From Dyadobacter sp. NIV53 (lineage in GTDB: Bacteria > Bacteroidota > Bacteroidia > Cytophagales > Spirosomataceae), in contig NZ_CP081299.1 of assembly GCF_019711195.1 (NCBI RefSeq), forward strand, positions 7,040,501-7,104,500: 64,000 nt of DNA, read 5' to 3'. Both the position numbers and the translations under genes were made by a program. The notes beneath the pieces were generated by a model. The model made no database searches. It saw only the letters and a program-made list of their open reading frames with translations, and was not told where the DNA came from. Of the stretch, positions 17,936 through 27,274 are shown piece by piece. Within the stretch, counting starts at the first letter, position 1, and every line of letters starts with the position of its first letter.

Positions 17936-18805
17936 ATGAAGTTTATCAAATCAAATTCAACCACTAACGGCGAGCCAGTAAAATTATTTGTCCATGAAGT
18001 GGGACAAGGAAAACCAGTTGTATTTATAAGCGGATGGCCACTAAGTCACGAAATGTGGGAATATCAGTTTAATGAATTACCAAAAAATAATTTAAGATGT
18101 ATTGCTTATGACCGTCGCGGTTTTGGTAAATCCGATAAACCCTGGGATGGATATGACTATGATTCCCTGGCGGCTGATTTAAAAGCTGTTTTAGATGCTC
18201 TGGATTTAAGAGAAGTTACACTCGTTGGGTTTTCAATGGGTGGTGGTGAAGTGGTTCGTTATCTGAGCACTTATGGAAGTGATCGAATAGCAAAAGCTGT
18301 GCTGATCAGTTCGGTAGTACCTTTTATGTTGAAAACAGATGATAATCCAACCGGTTTGCCTCAGGATTTATTTGATGGGTTTGTTGAAGAAGTGGAAGAT
18401 GACAGGCCTAAATTTTTAACCTCTTTTGCAAAAATGTTTTATGGCAATTCACTATTGAACAATGCCGTATCAGACGAAATTCTTCATTGGCACGGACTAC
18501 TTGCAATTCAGGCTTCTGGACACGCTACCATTGAATGTATCCGTAGTTTCAGCGAAACTGATTTTAGAAATGAGCTTTCGACAATAGACATTCCTGTGTT
18601 GATTATCCATGGCGATGCAGATAAAATTGTTCCCATAGAAGCCAGTAGTGATCTAACAGCAGAATTGATTAAAAATGCTGAATACGTGGTTTACGAAGGC
18701 GAACCGCATGGGCTGTTTTACACCAGTAAAGAAACGCTTAATGATGACTTACTGGAATTTATAAACCAGGAAGTTGCAACATCAAGTAACAGAACAACTT
18801 TTTAA
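17936..18805 (+). CDS. Alpha/beta hydrolase, non-heme haloperoxidase-like
   Basis: 289 aa, no signal peptide. The nucleophile is Ser100 in VGFSMGGGE; the acid is in IIHGDADKIVP and the histidine in YEGEPHGLFY, giving a complete Ser-Asp-His triad. FISGWPLSHEMWEYQ and YDRRGFGKSDKP are hallmarks of the cofactor-free haloperoxidase/esterase group. It probably acts as a cytosolic esterase; peroxidase activity in this group is usually a side reaction. Single gene, ended by a strong shared terminator. Confidence 0.9.
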   Translation: MKFIKSNSTTNGEPVKLFVHEVGQGKPVVFISGWPLSHEMWEYQFNELPKNNLRCIAYDRRGFGKSDKPWDGYDYDSLAADLKAVLDALDLREVTLVGFSMGGGEVVRYLSTYGSDRIAKAVLISSVVPFMLKTDDNPTGLPQDLFDGFVEEVEDDRPKFLTSFAKMFYGNSLLNNAVSDEILHWHGLLAIQASGHATIECIRSFSETDFRNELSTIDIPVLIIHGDADKIVPIEASSDLTAELIKNAEYVVYEGEPHGLFYTSKETLNDDLLEFINQEVATSSNRTTF

Positions 18806-18859
18806 TAATGGTACTCATTTGTCATGCCAATATAAAATAGTGCACATTTTCAATCAAAT

Positions 18860-18899
18860 AATAAATCACGGAAGACAGCAATGTTTTCCGTGATTTATT
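18860..18899. terminator. Bidirectional terminator, 14-bp perfect stem
   Basis: Arms 18860-18873 and 18886-18899 pair over 14 bp (AATAAATCACGGAA with its complement), 12-nt loop, T-rich downstream on both strands. It lies between convergent genes. Confidence 0.8.
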
Positions 18900-18903
18900 T
18901 TTG

Positions 18904-19269
18904 TCAGAGCATTTCCAAAAACTCAATTCTGTTCCCAAATGGATCGCGGAAAGAAAACCGGATCCTGTCAGGAATCAGGCTTTCATATTTAATAGTTATG
19001 CCATGAGATTCGAGGATTTCCTGAGCATTCCTGATATTAGTAATTTCGAAGGCAGGGTGTCTTTCGGAATAATGTTGTATACTTTCAGCGCGGATGTGAA
19101 GTTGTACATCCCCGATCTCGAACCACATCGCACCTTTTGGTAATACATAACCGAGATCCGTCAATTCCCGAAGGCCAAGGACTTCTCCATAAAATTTTCT
19201 TGCTTCATTTTCGGTGCCAACCGGGATACAAAGCATGACATGATCCAGTCTTTTAAATTCAATTTTCAT
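18904..19269 (-). CDS. VOC-family (glyoxalase/bleomycin-resistance-like) protein
   Basis: 121 aa, a single VOC unit of two beta-alpha-beta3 modules. RLDHVMLCIPVG at the start holds the first metal-type histidine, and the end DPFGNRIEFLEML holds the typical glutamate. The enzyme's substrate cannot be deduced. It is the last gene of an amidohydrolase-cupin-VOC operon with gaps under 35 bp, suggesting a shared small-molecule pathway. Confidence 0.85.
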   Translation of the reverse strand: MKIEFKRLDHVMLCIPVGTENEARKFYGEVLGLRELTDLGYVLPKGAMWFEIGDVQLHIRAESIQHYSERHPAFEITNIRNAQEILESHGITIKYESLIPDRIRFSFRDPFGNRIEFLEML

Positions 19270-19299
19270 TTTTTGGTTTTGCTCGAATATGGCTCCAAT

Positions 19300-19884
19300 C
19301 TAACGCCATATTTTCAATAAACCGCCATTTGAGCCAAGATATGGGTCAAAATCCGGAATTAGAGCAGCCGCAATGTTTTGATCTGCCGCTGGTCTTTCAC
19401 CGGATTCTCCTTTTAATATATCATAATTTTTACCATCTGGGTAGGCTCCGACAACGGCAAAATCTGCGGAAGATGACAGTTTTTTGTGACCAACACCTGC
19501 GGGAATAACGATAATGTCGCCGGCTTCAACCTTTACTTCTTTGCCCATTTCTCCACCCAGTTTTACAAGCGCACTTCCTTCGTAAATCCCTAATACTTCA
19601 TGTGTAATACTGTGGTAATGATGGTAACTAAACACGCCGTTACGCCAGGAATTTGTCCAGTTGTTTTTGGCGAAATGCTTTTCCAGCCAATTTGCTGCAT
19701 CATTTCCTCTTACAGCAAAAACATTCCTGAAAAGCAACAACGGATATTTACTGTTGGGTATCTTGCCGTCATCTTTAAAATAATGCTTTTCAGGATCAGA
19801 CATTTCAATACTCATAGCTTTATTATTTAATAATATAGCAGACGATGCAAATCCCAGTGCCGTCAGAAAGTTCTTCCTTTTCAT
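19300..19884 (-). CDS. Cupin-domain protein with export leader
   Basis: 194 aa from ATG 19884 (MKRKNFLTALGFASSAI); an upstream in-frame ATG at 19902 adds only six residues. The leader resembles a lipid-free export signal of the kind seen on Bacteroidota proteins beginning MKR. The cupin barrel has a histidine-rich first motif (YHHYHSITHEVLGIYEG) and a second motif VIPAGVGHKKL, so it can bind a metal. Between an amidohydrolase and a VOC protein; a small dioxygenase, isomerase or sensor role is possible but unproven. Confidence 0.82.
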   Translation of the reverse strand: MKRKNFLTALGFASSAILLNNKAMSIEMSDPEKHYFKDDGKIPNSKYPLLLFRNVFAVRGNDAANWLEKHFAKNNWTNSWRNGVFSYHHYHSITHEVLGIYEGSALVKLGGEMGKEVKVEAGDIIVIPAGVGHKKLSSSADFAVVGAYPDGKNYDILKGESGERPAADQNIAAALIPDFDPYLGSNGGLLKIWR

Positions 19885-19911
19885 TATCGTGTTCCATTCC
19901 AACTATTTATT

Positions 19912-21258
19912 TTAATTTTCAGCAGCTGCCTTGCTTACTTCTTTTCCGTCTTTCCAAACAGACCGGATAGTTCTCGAATTCTTTATATTTTGTTCTGGAT
20001 TATCATTCAGAATAACAAAATCAGCTTTTTTGCCAACCTGCACCGATCCCAGATTATCATTGATTTGCAATGCTTTGGCAGCATTTAAAGTAGCAATTGA
20101 AATAACCTGCATTGGAGTCAATCCCGCCTGAACCATTAATTCCATTTCAAGATGTTCTGAAAATCCCTGAGCACGGATTGGAAAAGCACCGGAATCTGTT
20201 CCTAACGCAACGGTTATTCCGGTGTCATAAATCTTTTTTAAGTTTGTCATCCCCATTTTTGAGGCCATTTTATTCTTTTCAAAATCAGGGGAAGTCTTGA
20301 TTTTATCCTGATAATCTTTTGAGGTAATCATTTCATAAACACCCGGTTCAAGTGAAGTTTTGAAAAAATTATCATTGATCCATTCTGGTTTTTCTGCATA
20401 AGCGAATAGGTATTTGTCCAAAGCCAGAGTAGGAATGTAGATCACATTTTTCTGTTTCATTAAATGAAGCAATTCAGTATCAACTTCTTTATCACGAATG
20501 CTGTGTGCAATAATATCCAATCCCGCATTGACAAGTGCGCGAGCATCCTCTGCGTAAAATAAATGGGCAGCAACGCGAATTCCTCTTTTATGTGCCTCAT
20601 TAATAATGGCTTTGTATATTTCCGGCTTCATTTTCCGGGCTTTTCCGCCATGATCGTCCACCCATATCTTCACCACGGTTGGTTTTAGCAGTGCAAGTTT
20701 CTCCATCATAGCTGGCACTTCTTCCGGTGTTTTAGGACGAAGCAGCAGATTCATCCAAGATGCTGGATTATCGTCGGGCGTATTAAACCCGTAACCGGCA
20801 GAAAACAAACGTGCGCCAGGTAGTAGGCCGGTTACTGTAGAATCCCTCAGGCCATTTTCAAAGATTATCTGGCGATCCGTTCCCATGACCAGAATAGAAT
20901 TAATACCGTAATCCTGATAGCGTTTTAAATGTCTCAAAATATTCTGCCTGGTGTAATTTTTTTCATCCGAAGTATTTCCTTTTAAGGTTCCGACATGCGT
21001 ATGAGCGGAAATGAGTGCAGGAATAACGGTTTTGCCGGAAAGATCAATTTGAGTTGCCGTGGGATTTGTAATTCCTTTTTGAATGCGGGAAATTCTGTCA
21101 CCCTGAATAAGGATGTCTACATTTTTTTGGATAACAGATCCCGTTCCGTCAATCAGTGAAACATTTTTCAATAGCGTTGATCCGGATTGTTGAGCATAGG
21201 AAATAACGCTGATTCCGGATAAAACAAACGTTATAAAAAGATGAGAAAGTGGTTTCAT
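19912..21258 (-). CDS. Secreted amidohydrolase-family protein
   Basis: 448 aa with a signal peptide (about 1-22, ends SYAQQ). Metal-ligand motifs in order: ISAHTHVG (His-x-His), KIWVDDHGG with a likely bridging lysine, RVAAHLFYAED, IAHSIRDKE, and ALGTDSGAF with the final aspartate. It resembles imidazolonepropionase-like and prolidase-like periplasmic amidohydrolases. It hydrolyses a C-N bond in an unknown substrate. It is the first gene of the three-gene operon with the cupin and VOC genes. Confidence 0.88.
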   Translation of the reverse strand: MKPLSHLFITFVLSGISVISYAQQSGSTLLKNVSLIDGTGSVIQKNVDILIQGDRISRIQKGITNPTATQIDLSGKTVIPALISAHTHVGTLKGNTSDEKNYTRQNILRHLKRYQDYGINSILVMGTDRQIIFENGLRDSTVTGLLPGARLFSAGYGFNTPDDNPASWMNLLLRPKTPEEVPAMMEKLALLKPTVVKIWVDDHGGKARKMKPEIYKAIINEAHKRGIRVAAHLFYAEDARALVNAGLDIIAHSIRDKEVDTELLHLMKQKNVIYIPTLALDKYLFAYAEKPEWINDNFFKTSLEPGVYEMITSKDYQDKIKTSPDFEKNKMASKMGMTNLKKIYDTGITVALGTDSGAFPIRAQGFSEHLEMELMVQAGLTPMQVISIATLNAAKALQINDNLGSVQVGKKADFVILNDNPEQNIKNSRTIRSVWKDGKEVSKAAAEN

Positions 21259-21427
21259 AGCGTAAATTAATTTTAAGTTGTTTTACCATATTTATACCAA
21301 AGCGCTGAATTCTGACGAAAACTTCAATATTATCAATTAGGGAAAATAACTTGTAATAAATACCAGGAGAAAATAAGATAGGTATAATTATTTTACAACC
21401 CGATTGAAATTACTAAAAACCATTAAT

Positions 21428-21715
21428 ATGAAAACTTTAAAAAATAGTATTGCAATAACTAGTATGTTAACGCTTTTTATTTTCACATCATGCGGTAAAA
21501 CAAATGACAGTGATAGCAAGAGCGGATCCGATTCCCAAACGACCGCGAATGACAGTTCCAAAGCGGAAAGCCGTAGTGCGATGGGTGTTAATGAAGATAA
21601 TCAGGATAAGGTTGCCGGTTATCCATCCAACCAGTCCAATCTTAATTCAGACTCGACCAGTAAGCTGCACGATGTGGATACAACCCATACAAAAACAACG
21701 CAGCCTAAGAAATAG
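21428..21715 (+). CDS. Small Ser/Asp-rich lipoprotein
   Basis: 95 aa from ATG 21428 (MKTLKNSIAITSML). An upstream in-frame start at 21404 would spoil the leader. The lipobox FTSCG places the acylated cysteine near residue 22. The mature part is low-complexity and rich in Ser, Asp, Thr and Lys, without a fold I recognise. It is followed at 81 bp by an SDR gene and then a four-helix-bundle gene, which looks like a stress-type operon. Function unknown. Confidence 0.72.
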   Translation: MKTLKNSIAITSMLTLFIFTSCGKTNDSDSKSGSDSQTTANDSSKAESRSAMGVNEDNQDKVAGYPSNQSNLNSDSTSKLHDVDTTHTKTTQPKK

Positions 21716-21796
21716 TATAACGCTGGCAACTAGTTTATGGAACTGGCTTTGTAGATCAAATATGCTTGATTTAAGAATTCAGTAACTTTTAATAAT

Positions 21797-22834
21797 ATGA
21801 AAGATTCAAAAAATAAAGCATCACTCATTTCTGTCAAAAATGCTTTAGTCACAGCAGTGGGATTGGGCGTGTACGCCTTTGCAAAAAGTGTGTATAAAGA
21901 AATGACCAGATATGACTGGCACAATAAAGTAGTATTAATTACAGGAGGTTCGCGCGGGCTAGGCCTTGCATTGGCGAGAGAACTGGCTGTAAAAGGTGCT
22001 AAACTGGTGATCTGTTCACGAACAAGCGAGCAACTTCAAAATGCAAAAGAGCAACTTGAAGGAATAGGAGCGGAGGTATTAGCAATGGAAACCGATTTAA
22101 CAAACCAGGTCGATGTCAGGATTATGGTAGATACAGCTGTCAGGCATTTTGGAAAAATCGACGTATTGATCAATAATGCCGGTACAATTTCAGTTGGGCC
22201 TGAAAATGTCATGGAAGTTGAGGAATATGAAAGGGTAATGGATATTAATTTCTGGGCTGTTTTGTATACCATTAAAGCTGTTTTACCATATTTTGGCATT
22301 CGTGGAGGTGGGAAAATTGTAAATATCTGTTCTATTGGAGGTAAAATTTCAGTTCCACATTTACTGCCATACAGCGTCAGTAAATTCGCATTGGTTGGGC
22401 TCTCTGAGGGTTTATGCGTGGAATTAAAAAAGGACAATGTCCAGGTAACTACTGTGATTCCAAATTTAATGCAGACCGGAAGTCCAAGAAATGTAATTGT
22501 TAAAGGAGATCATGAAGCGGAATATGCATGGTTTAAAATTGCAGCTTCCTCACCTATACTTTCGCAAAAAGCTGAAATGGCAGCCAAACAAATAATAACA
22601 GCCGTTGAGAATGGCAAAAAAGAAGTGATTCTTACGCAAACGGCGAAAGTAGCAATTGCTGTCCAGGGTTTGATGCCTGAAGTAATTACATCTTTATCCC
22701 AGGTTGTCAACCGGTTTCTTCCAAAAAGCTCGGATACCGAAACTAAAAAAGGTTTTGAAAGCGAATCGGAATCATCCAATGGACGTGTTGCTGCAATAAG
22801 TGATGAGGCAGCAGTAAGATATAATGAAATATAG
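21797..22834 (+). CDS. SDR-family oxidoreductase with N-terminal hydrophobic segment
   Basis: 345 aa. About 15-35 is a hydrophobic stretch (ALVTAVGLGVYAFAKSVY) that may anchor it. The Rossmann fold follows with ITGGSRGLGLALA (cofactor loop), NNAGTISVG, and the catalytic Ser with Y-S-V-S-K (LLPYSVSKFAL). The arginine in CSRTSEQ after beta-2 suggests NADP. The C-terminal 40 residues are a Ser/Glu-rich tail. Substrate unknown. Same-strand spacing with the lipoprotein and the four-helix-bundle protein suggests co-expression. Confidence 0.88.
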   Translation: MKDSKNKASLISVKNALVTAVGLGVYAFAKSVYKEMTRYDWHNKVVLITGGSRGLGLALARELAVKGAKLVICSRTSEQLQNAKEQLEGIGAEVLAMETDLTNQVDVRIMVDTAVRHFGKIDVLINNAGTISVGPENVMEVEEYERVMDINFWAVLYTIKAVLPYFGIRGGGKIVNICSIGGKISVPHLLPYSVSKFALVGLSEGLCVELKKDNVQVTTVIPNLMQTGSPRNVIVKGDHEAEYAWFKIAASSPILSQKAEMAAKQIITAVENGKKEVILTQTAKVAIAVQGLMPEVITSLSQVVNRFLPKSSDTETKKGFESESESSNGRVAAISDEAAVRYNEI

Positions 22835-22901
22835 CTCATTATAATAAGATAAGTCTTTCTGACATAAGTGTTTATGATCGGATTTAAAACAAAACGATAT
22901 T

Positions 22902-23384
22902 ATGGAACGGAAATCAGAAGTAATAGAAACCTTGAATGATTTGATCCTGATCAATAATGACCGCATTGCAGGATACGAAAAATCCTATGAAGAAACTGAT
23001 AACATCGAAACTGACCTGAAAGGATTATTTCAGAAATATATCAATGACAGCAGAGGATTCATTTCCCAACTGACTGACGAAGTAATAAAACTCGGCGGGC
23101 AACCTGCCGATGGAACTCTATTTTCTGGAAAACTTTACAGAGTTTGGATGAATATCAGGGCAACATTTTCCAGCGACAACAGAAAAGCAGTGCTGGAAAA
23201 TTCAGAAGCGGGAGAAGATGCAGCACAGGAAGCATACGCCGAAGCTTTAAAAGCTGAAGAACTGCCAGCTGATCTGCAACAACTCATTTTGTCACAAAAA
23301 ACTATTCTAAAAGAGGCGCACGATAACATAAAAAGCCAAAGGGACCAGCAACGCGATGTTTGGAATTATCCTTTGACGACTTGA
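22902..23384 (+). CDS. PA2169-type four-helix-bundle protein (DUF2383)
   Basis: 160 aa, all helical. EVIETLNDLILINNDRI at the start, QKYINDSRGFISQL in the middle and LQQLILSQKTILKEAHDNI near the end match the ferritin-like DUF2383 family. These proteins are often seen with stress-response genes; the biochemical activity is not known. Last gene of the lipoprotein-SDR group. Confidence 0.85.
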   Translation: MERKSEVIETLNDLILINNDRIAGYEKSYEETDNIETDLKGLFQKYINDSRGFISQLTDEVIKLGGQPADGTLFSGKLYRVWMNIRATFSSDNRKAVLENSEAGEDAAQEAYAEALKAEELPADLQQLILSQKTILKEAHDNIKSQRDQQRDVWNYPLTT

Positions 23385-23492
23385 AAATCATGAAGTTGCC
23401 TTAAATAGAAAAACACCTTATATGGTAATTTCTAATTTCTAAGAGACAGTTTTTTTATTGAATTTTCAAGATTTACTTCATTAGAGCTTATT

Positions 23493-23520
23493 CCGTTTTC
23501 TTGAAGAAACCGGTTGTTTT
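23493..23520. terminator. Possible terminator hairpin
   Basis: Imperfect stem (23493-23501 with 23505-23513, one mismatch, triloop) followed by TTGTTTT. It lies in the 200-bp convergent gap. Weak. Confidence 0.35.
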
Positions 23521-23586
23521 TGAAAAAAGTACGTACCCAAGGCGTTAAGCACCGGATACGGACCTTTTTTGATTTTATCTAAACCG

Positions 23587-25611
23587 TTAATTAACCTTTA
23601 CAAACCTCAAATTCGTATCCTGGCCGGCATTGGAAACTTTAATAAAATAATGTCCTGAGGAAAGTTTGCCAACATTCATTCGATGGGTATTTATACCTTC
23701 CTTTATTTTAATCTGGTAATTTGTCAGCTGTATTCCTGCAATATTGTAAACCGCGATTTGGGATGCACCGGAATTTCTTGATGTGAATTGAACGTTGACA
23801 TAGTCATCAGCAGGATTAGGTGCGGCAACGGCTTCAAGTATCTGGTCAAATCTGGCCGTTACTATTTTGCTTTTCGTGAATGTACCGTCCTTATCAATTT
23901 GTTTTAGCTGATAATAATTAGCGCCCGCAAAAGGTTGGGTATCCAGGAACTGGTAGTCACCTGTTCTTTGTTCGGTAAGTGCTAATTTTCCAATTACCTC
24001 AACATTTTTCAAATCATTATCCAAACGCAGGATTTCAAATCCCTCACCATCTTTTTCACTAACTACTTTCCAGGAAAGGGCAATACCATTTTTAACAGGT
24101 GCAGCATCGAAAGCCGCAATATAAATTGGCAATGCTCCGTCCACACTGAAATTCATAGCGCTAACAGTTGAAATACATGTTCCACCTTGAATTTGAAGGG
24201 TATATTCGCCTTTTGGCAAGGCTGCGTAAGTTATAGCCGGGCGGTTACTTTGAGGGGCAACACTATTTTGACGCATCATATTACTTCCCTGCATAACTTT
24301 CCAGTTGATACCGTATACTCCGTTTCCATCAAAAAGAAAGGAAAGTCCCACATCTGTTACCGAACTAATTCCCTGCAATGACGGGCCTCTGTCGCAATTG
24401 GCGGCGATAGTAAAGTTTTGTGAACTTACTCCGGAAGTACAGCTGCTTCCCTGAATTTCCAACGAATATGTTCCGTTGACTATATTATTGAATGTTAATG
24501 TGGCACTGTTTGCAGAAGTTGCTGTTGTACCAGTCGCCAATTCCGTTGATCCGCTTTTTATTTTCCATGCAATTGTAGCGATATTCGTTCCACTGAAATT
24601 TACTTTCAGGCTAGTAGATCCAATGTTGGCTACCGAAGTGATTGATGGTCCGCCTACACAAGCAGGAGCAGCGGGTTCTGTAATAGTAAATGATTGGGAG
24701 CTTACTGACGATGTACAATCACCACCTTCAATTTCCAACAAATAATTGCCTGCTGATAATGAACCGTAAACGATATTGACTGTTGTTGCATTGGATAGTT
24801 GCCCGCTTGTACCTGATCTTACTTCCGAATTATTCAGTTTAATTCTCCATTTGACATTGGGAATACTCGTACCCGAAAAAGTAAACCTTAGTCCGGTTTT
24901 CGAAATGTTTGTAACATTTGCCAATGTGGGGCCGGATGCACAGGCTGGTGCAGTAACAACCGGGGTTGCAGGTTTCGGTTCCTCACCCCAGAAACAGCTG
25001 GTAACTTCCAGGTAGTTTAAAGGGAAATTCATAATACTTCCATTTTCACCATTTATAGTAGGCTGAATGAGTCCCATCCCTAATTGGTTTGGATTTAATT
25101 CAGTTCCTTCGCGGTGAAAATTAATGCGCAGCCTTTCATTGATTATCCTGGCATATTGGAAAGTTTTAACTCTGTCGCCGCCAATATAAGTTCCTATCAG
25201 CGTATTATTGGCGATTGGTTTTCCATTACATGGAATTGCTCCGTTGCTGTTCTTTGGTTGCAAATAACCGTTATTAATAGTGCTCGGATCTCCGGAGTTC
25301 ACACAGTTTCCGACCACCTGATCTCCTGCCGCAGGGAATCTGTTATTGGAAAGATGGTATAGGATCCCAGTGTTGTCAAATGCGTTAAGCGGGCTTCCAT
25401 CCCATTTAATATATATCCTGTTTTCGTGAATATATGTCCATACCTTTTTGTCTTGAAATACTCCAAGTTCTTCACCATCTGTCCAGATTCTGTTACCACA
25501 ACTTACCTGAGTGGCCAAGGCCGATCGGTCATTTCGCAGGCTATCGTCTGATTTTGCTGCCATTAAGCCAAACAAAGCGCTGACAAAAACTAGTTTGAGT
25601 AAAAATTTCAT
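23587..25611 (-). CDS. Large secreted protein with three internal repeats and T9SS sorting domain
   Basis: 674 aa. A signal peptide covers about 1-19. About 40-210 is a unique N-terminal domain (TDGEELGVFQDKKVWTY, IYIKWDGSPLNAFDNT). Three related units of about 85-90 residues follow (about 224-310, 316-402, 405-490), each opening with a Cys-x-GP or DRGP motif and ending SSVSSQSFTI-like, each with a second cysteine; these are Ig-like beta-sandwiches. A further domain and a type A sorting domain end the protein (AAPNPADDYVNVQF, LSSGHYFIKV). It should be displayed on the surface; adhesion or carbohydrate binding is inferred. Monocistronic. Confidence 0.85.
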   Translation of the reverse strand: MKFLLKLVFVSALFGLMAAKSDDSLRNDRSALATQVSCGNRIWTDGEELGVFQDKKVWTYIHENRIYIKWDGSPLNAFDNTGILYHLSNNRFPAAGDQVVGNCVNSGDPSTINNGYLQPKNSNGAIPCNGKPIANNTLIGTYIGGDRVKTFQYARIINERLRINFHREGTELNPNQLGMGLIQPTINGENGSIMNFPLNYLEVTSCFWGEEPKPATPVVTAPACASGPTLANVTNISKTGLRFTFSGTSIPNVKWRIKLNNSEVRSGTSGQLSNATTVNIVYGSLSAGNYLLEIEGGDCTSSVSSQSFTITEPAAPACVGGPSITSVANIGSTSLKVNFSGTNIATIAWKIKSGSTELATGTTATSANSATLTFNNIVNGTYSLEIQGSSCTSGVSSQNFTIAANCDRGPSLQGISSVTDVGLSFLFDGNGVYGINWKVMQGSNMMRQNSVAPQSNRPAITYAALPKGEYTLQIQGGTCISTVSAMNFSVDGALPIYIAAFDAAPVKNGIALSWKVVSEKDGEGFEILRLDNDLKNVEVIGKLALTEQRTGDYQFLDTQPFAGANYYQLKQIDKDGTFTKSKIVTARFDQILEAVAAPNPADDYVNVQFTSRNSGASQIAVYNIAGIQLTNYQIKIKEGINTHRMNVGKLSSGHYFIKVSNAGQDTNLRFVKVN

Positions 25612-26042
25612 AGATAAAACTGAGTTTGTTAAGGATAATAAGAATATTTAAATTTTTGCTACTAAAAGTTGTAGAAAATACATGATTCTTAAATGTAGTA
25701 AAATTTAGCCTTTCCTCGATTTTTATTCTATGATTATTTTAATTTAGTGGAATAATATTTTTCGATTGCAATACTTTATTGGCTAACAAATCATGTTAAA
25801 ATCACCAAAAAATTATTTACATTGTAACTAAATGCTTTATAAATGTAAAACTACAAAGTGTAAAGTTGTAGCTAAACGCCTGATGGATATTAACCAATTT
25901 GAAGATAAAAACATTAAAACAGATGATCTGCATTACATTATACGGAATGCTGGGTTTGATTGAAGTTAGGTCAATAAGAAAATGAGTAGAACTCAAATCA
26001 CCATTTTATCTGGAAAAGATCTCAAATTTTTCACATTCTTTA
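25612..26042. other. AT-rich intergenic region, 431 bp
   Basis: No gene of credible size. A 26-codon frame at 25883-25963 has no recognisable product. The right edge is the IS insertion point (TTA target). Confidence 0.5.
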
Positions 26043-26077
26043 TGGAATTGCAACAATAAAGAGGACAAAATGTTAAG
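26043..26077 (+). repeat. IS3 terminal inverted repeat, orfB side
   Basis: 35 bp starting TGGAATTGCAAC; it pairs with 27275-27309 at 26 of 35 positions. The orfB stop lies inside it. Confidence 0.88.
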
Positions 26078-26903
26078 CCGCAATTTTCTGCATATTTAAA
26101 AGTTCTTCAAATTCTTTTGGTGACATGTACCCGAGGGCAGAATGAAGCCTCTTTCTATTATACCAGGTTTCAATATATTCAAATACAATTATTGCTGCCT
26201 GGTGTTTATTAATAAAAGTATTTTGGTAAACACATTCTGCTTTTAAGGTCTTAAAAAAACTTTCAGCAACCGCATTATCCCAACAATTTCCTTTTCTGCT
26301 CATGCTTCTTATTACCAGTGGGCTTTTGTCCAGCAAACTTTTAAATTCGTTGCAGGCGTATTGAATTCCCCTATCCGAATGGAAAATTAATTCACAGGTT
26401 ACGCTTCTATTTTTCAGAGCCATTTTCCACGCAGGTATCACAGTATCAATAGCTTTCATTGTTGAACTAAGCGCCCATCCAATTACTCTCCTGTCAGCTA
26501 AATCCAGTACTATGGTGAGATATAGCCAACCTTGCGTCGTTTTAATGTATGTGATGTCAGACACCCACGCAGTAGCTATTTTTTCTACTTTAAATTGCCT
26601 GTTAAGCTTATTTGCTACAACCGGATATGTATGTTCAGAATCTGTTGTGACACGGAATTTTCTCTTGACAATACTTCTTATTTTTGCTTTCTTCATCAGT
26701 CTGGCGACCCTTGGACGGGACACTTTCACCCCCAGTTTGTACAATTCCTGAGTGACCCTGGGGCTTCCGTACGTTTGTTTACTATCCCCATGAATAACAA
26801 TTATTTTATCGATAAGGGTCTGATTTTCAATAGCTGTATCCGATAGTTTATTGCTCAGCCAAGTATAAAACCTGCTTCTGCTTACCTTAAAAACCATGCA
26901 CAT
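26073..26903 (-). CDS. IS3-family transposase orfB (DDE integrase domain)
   Basis: 276 aa from the first ATG, though the natural product is probably an OrfAB fusion made by -1 frameshifting. HTH_21-like segment at about 15-60 (SKQTYGSPRVTQEL), then the rve integrase core. DDE residues: Asp in WVSDITYIKT, Asp in HSDRGIQYA, Glu in NAVAESFFKTLK, 35 residues after the second Asp as expected. The frame continues open upstream of the ATG to the slippery site. No disabling change seen. Confidence 0.93.
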   Translation of the reverse strand: MCMVFKVSRSRFYTWLSNKLSDTAIENQTLIDKIIVIHGDSKQTYGSPRVTQELYKLGVKVSRPRVARLMKKAKIRSIVKRKFRVTTDSEHTYPVVANKLNRQFKVEKIATAWVSDITYIKTTQGWLYLTIVLDLADRRVIGWALSSTMKAIDTVIPAWKMALKNRSVTCELIFHSDRGIQYACNEFKSLLDKSPLVIRSMSRKGNCWDNAVAESFFKTLKAECVYQNTFINKHQAAIIVFEYIETWYNRKRLHSALGYMSPKEFEELLNMQKIAA

Positions 26904-26935
26904 TTTCTCAATGGGAAATATTTTCCGGTGATCCT

Positions 26936-27250
26936 TTATGAACCCGAATATTTGCCATCGCTCCTGGAGAAAATGCCTACAGCCTTTTTTAAGATATCTC
27001 GTTCAAGTTGTGTGTCGCGGAGTTCTTTCCTTAGCCGGGCCAATTCCTGTTCCGTTTCACTTAAAATCACCTTTCCGTTGCCAGGAAAACTACCGTTTTG
27101 TTTCGCAGAAAACTCTCTACGCCAGCGGTATAGCATAGCAGGTGGAACATCCAATTCTTTTGCCAGTGCAGCAAGGTCTGTGCGGCTATTGCTTAGTTCA
27201 ACGCTCATCAGTTTGAACTCCTTGTCAAATACTCTTCTTTCTCCAGACAT
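26936..27250 (-). CDS. IS3-family transposase orfA (helix-turn-helix)
   Basis: 104 aa. A helix-turn-helix of the HTH_Tnp_1 type (LAALAKELDVPPAMLYRWRRE, about 26-46) is followed by a leucine-zipper-like coiled coil (SETEQELARLRKELRDTQ) and the sequence ILKKAVGIF. It binds the IS ends and supplies the N-terminus of OrfAB. The gene starts 60 bp inside the right end of the element. Confidence 0.92.
   Translation of the reverse strand: MSGERRVFDKEFKLMSVELSNSRTDLAALAKELDVPPAMLYRWRREFSAKQNGSFPGNGKVILSETEQELARLRKELRDTQLERDILKKAVGIFSRSDGKYSGS
26984..26990 (-). promoter_or_regulatory. Programmed -1 frameshift heptamer A AAA AAG
   Basis: Within the orfA codons TTA AAA AAG, in the correct phase for -1 slippage. 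After the shift the frame runs without a stop into orfB, which confirms the phase needed for an OrfAB fusion. Confidence 0.85.
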
Positions 27251-27274
27251 AAGTGTTAAGTTATAAAAGTTTCA

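Noticed and set aside
25883..25963. 26-codon frame upstream of the IS
   Set aside because: Too short, no ribosome-binding or family evidence.
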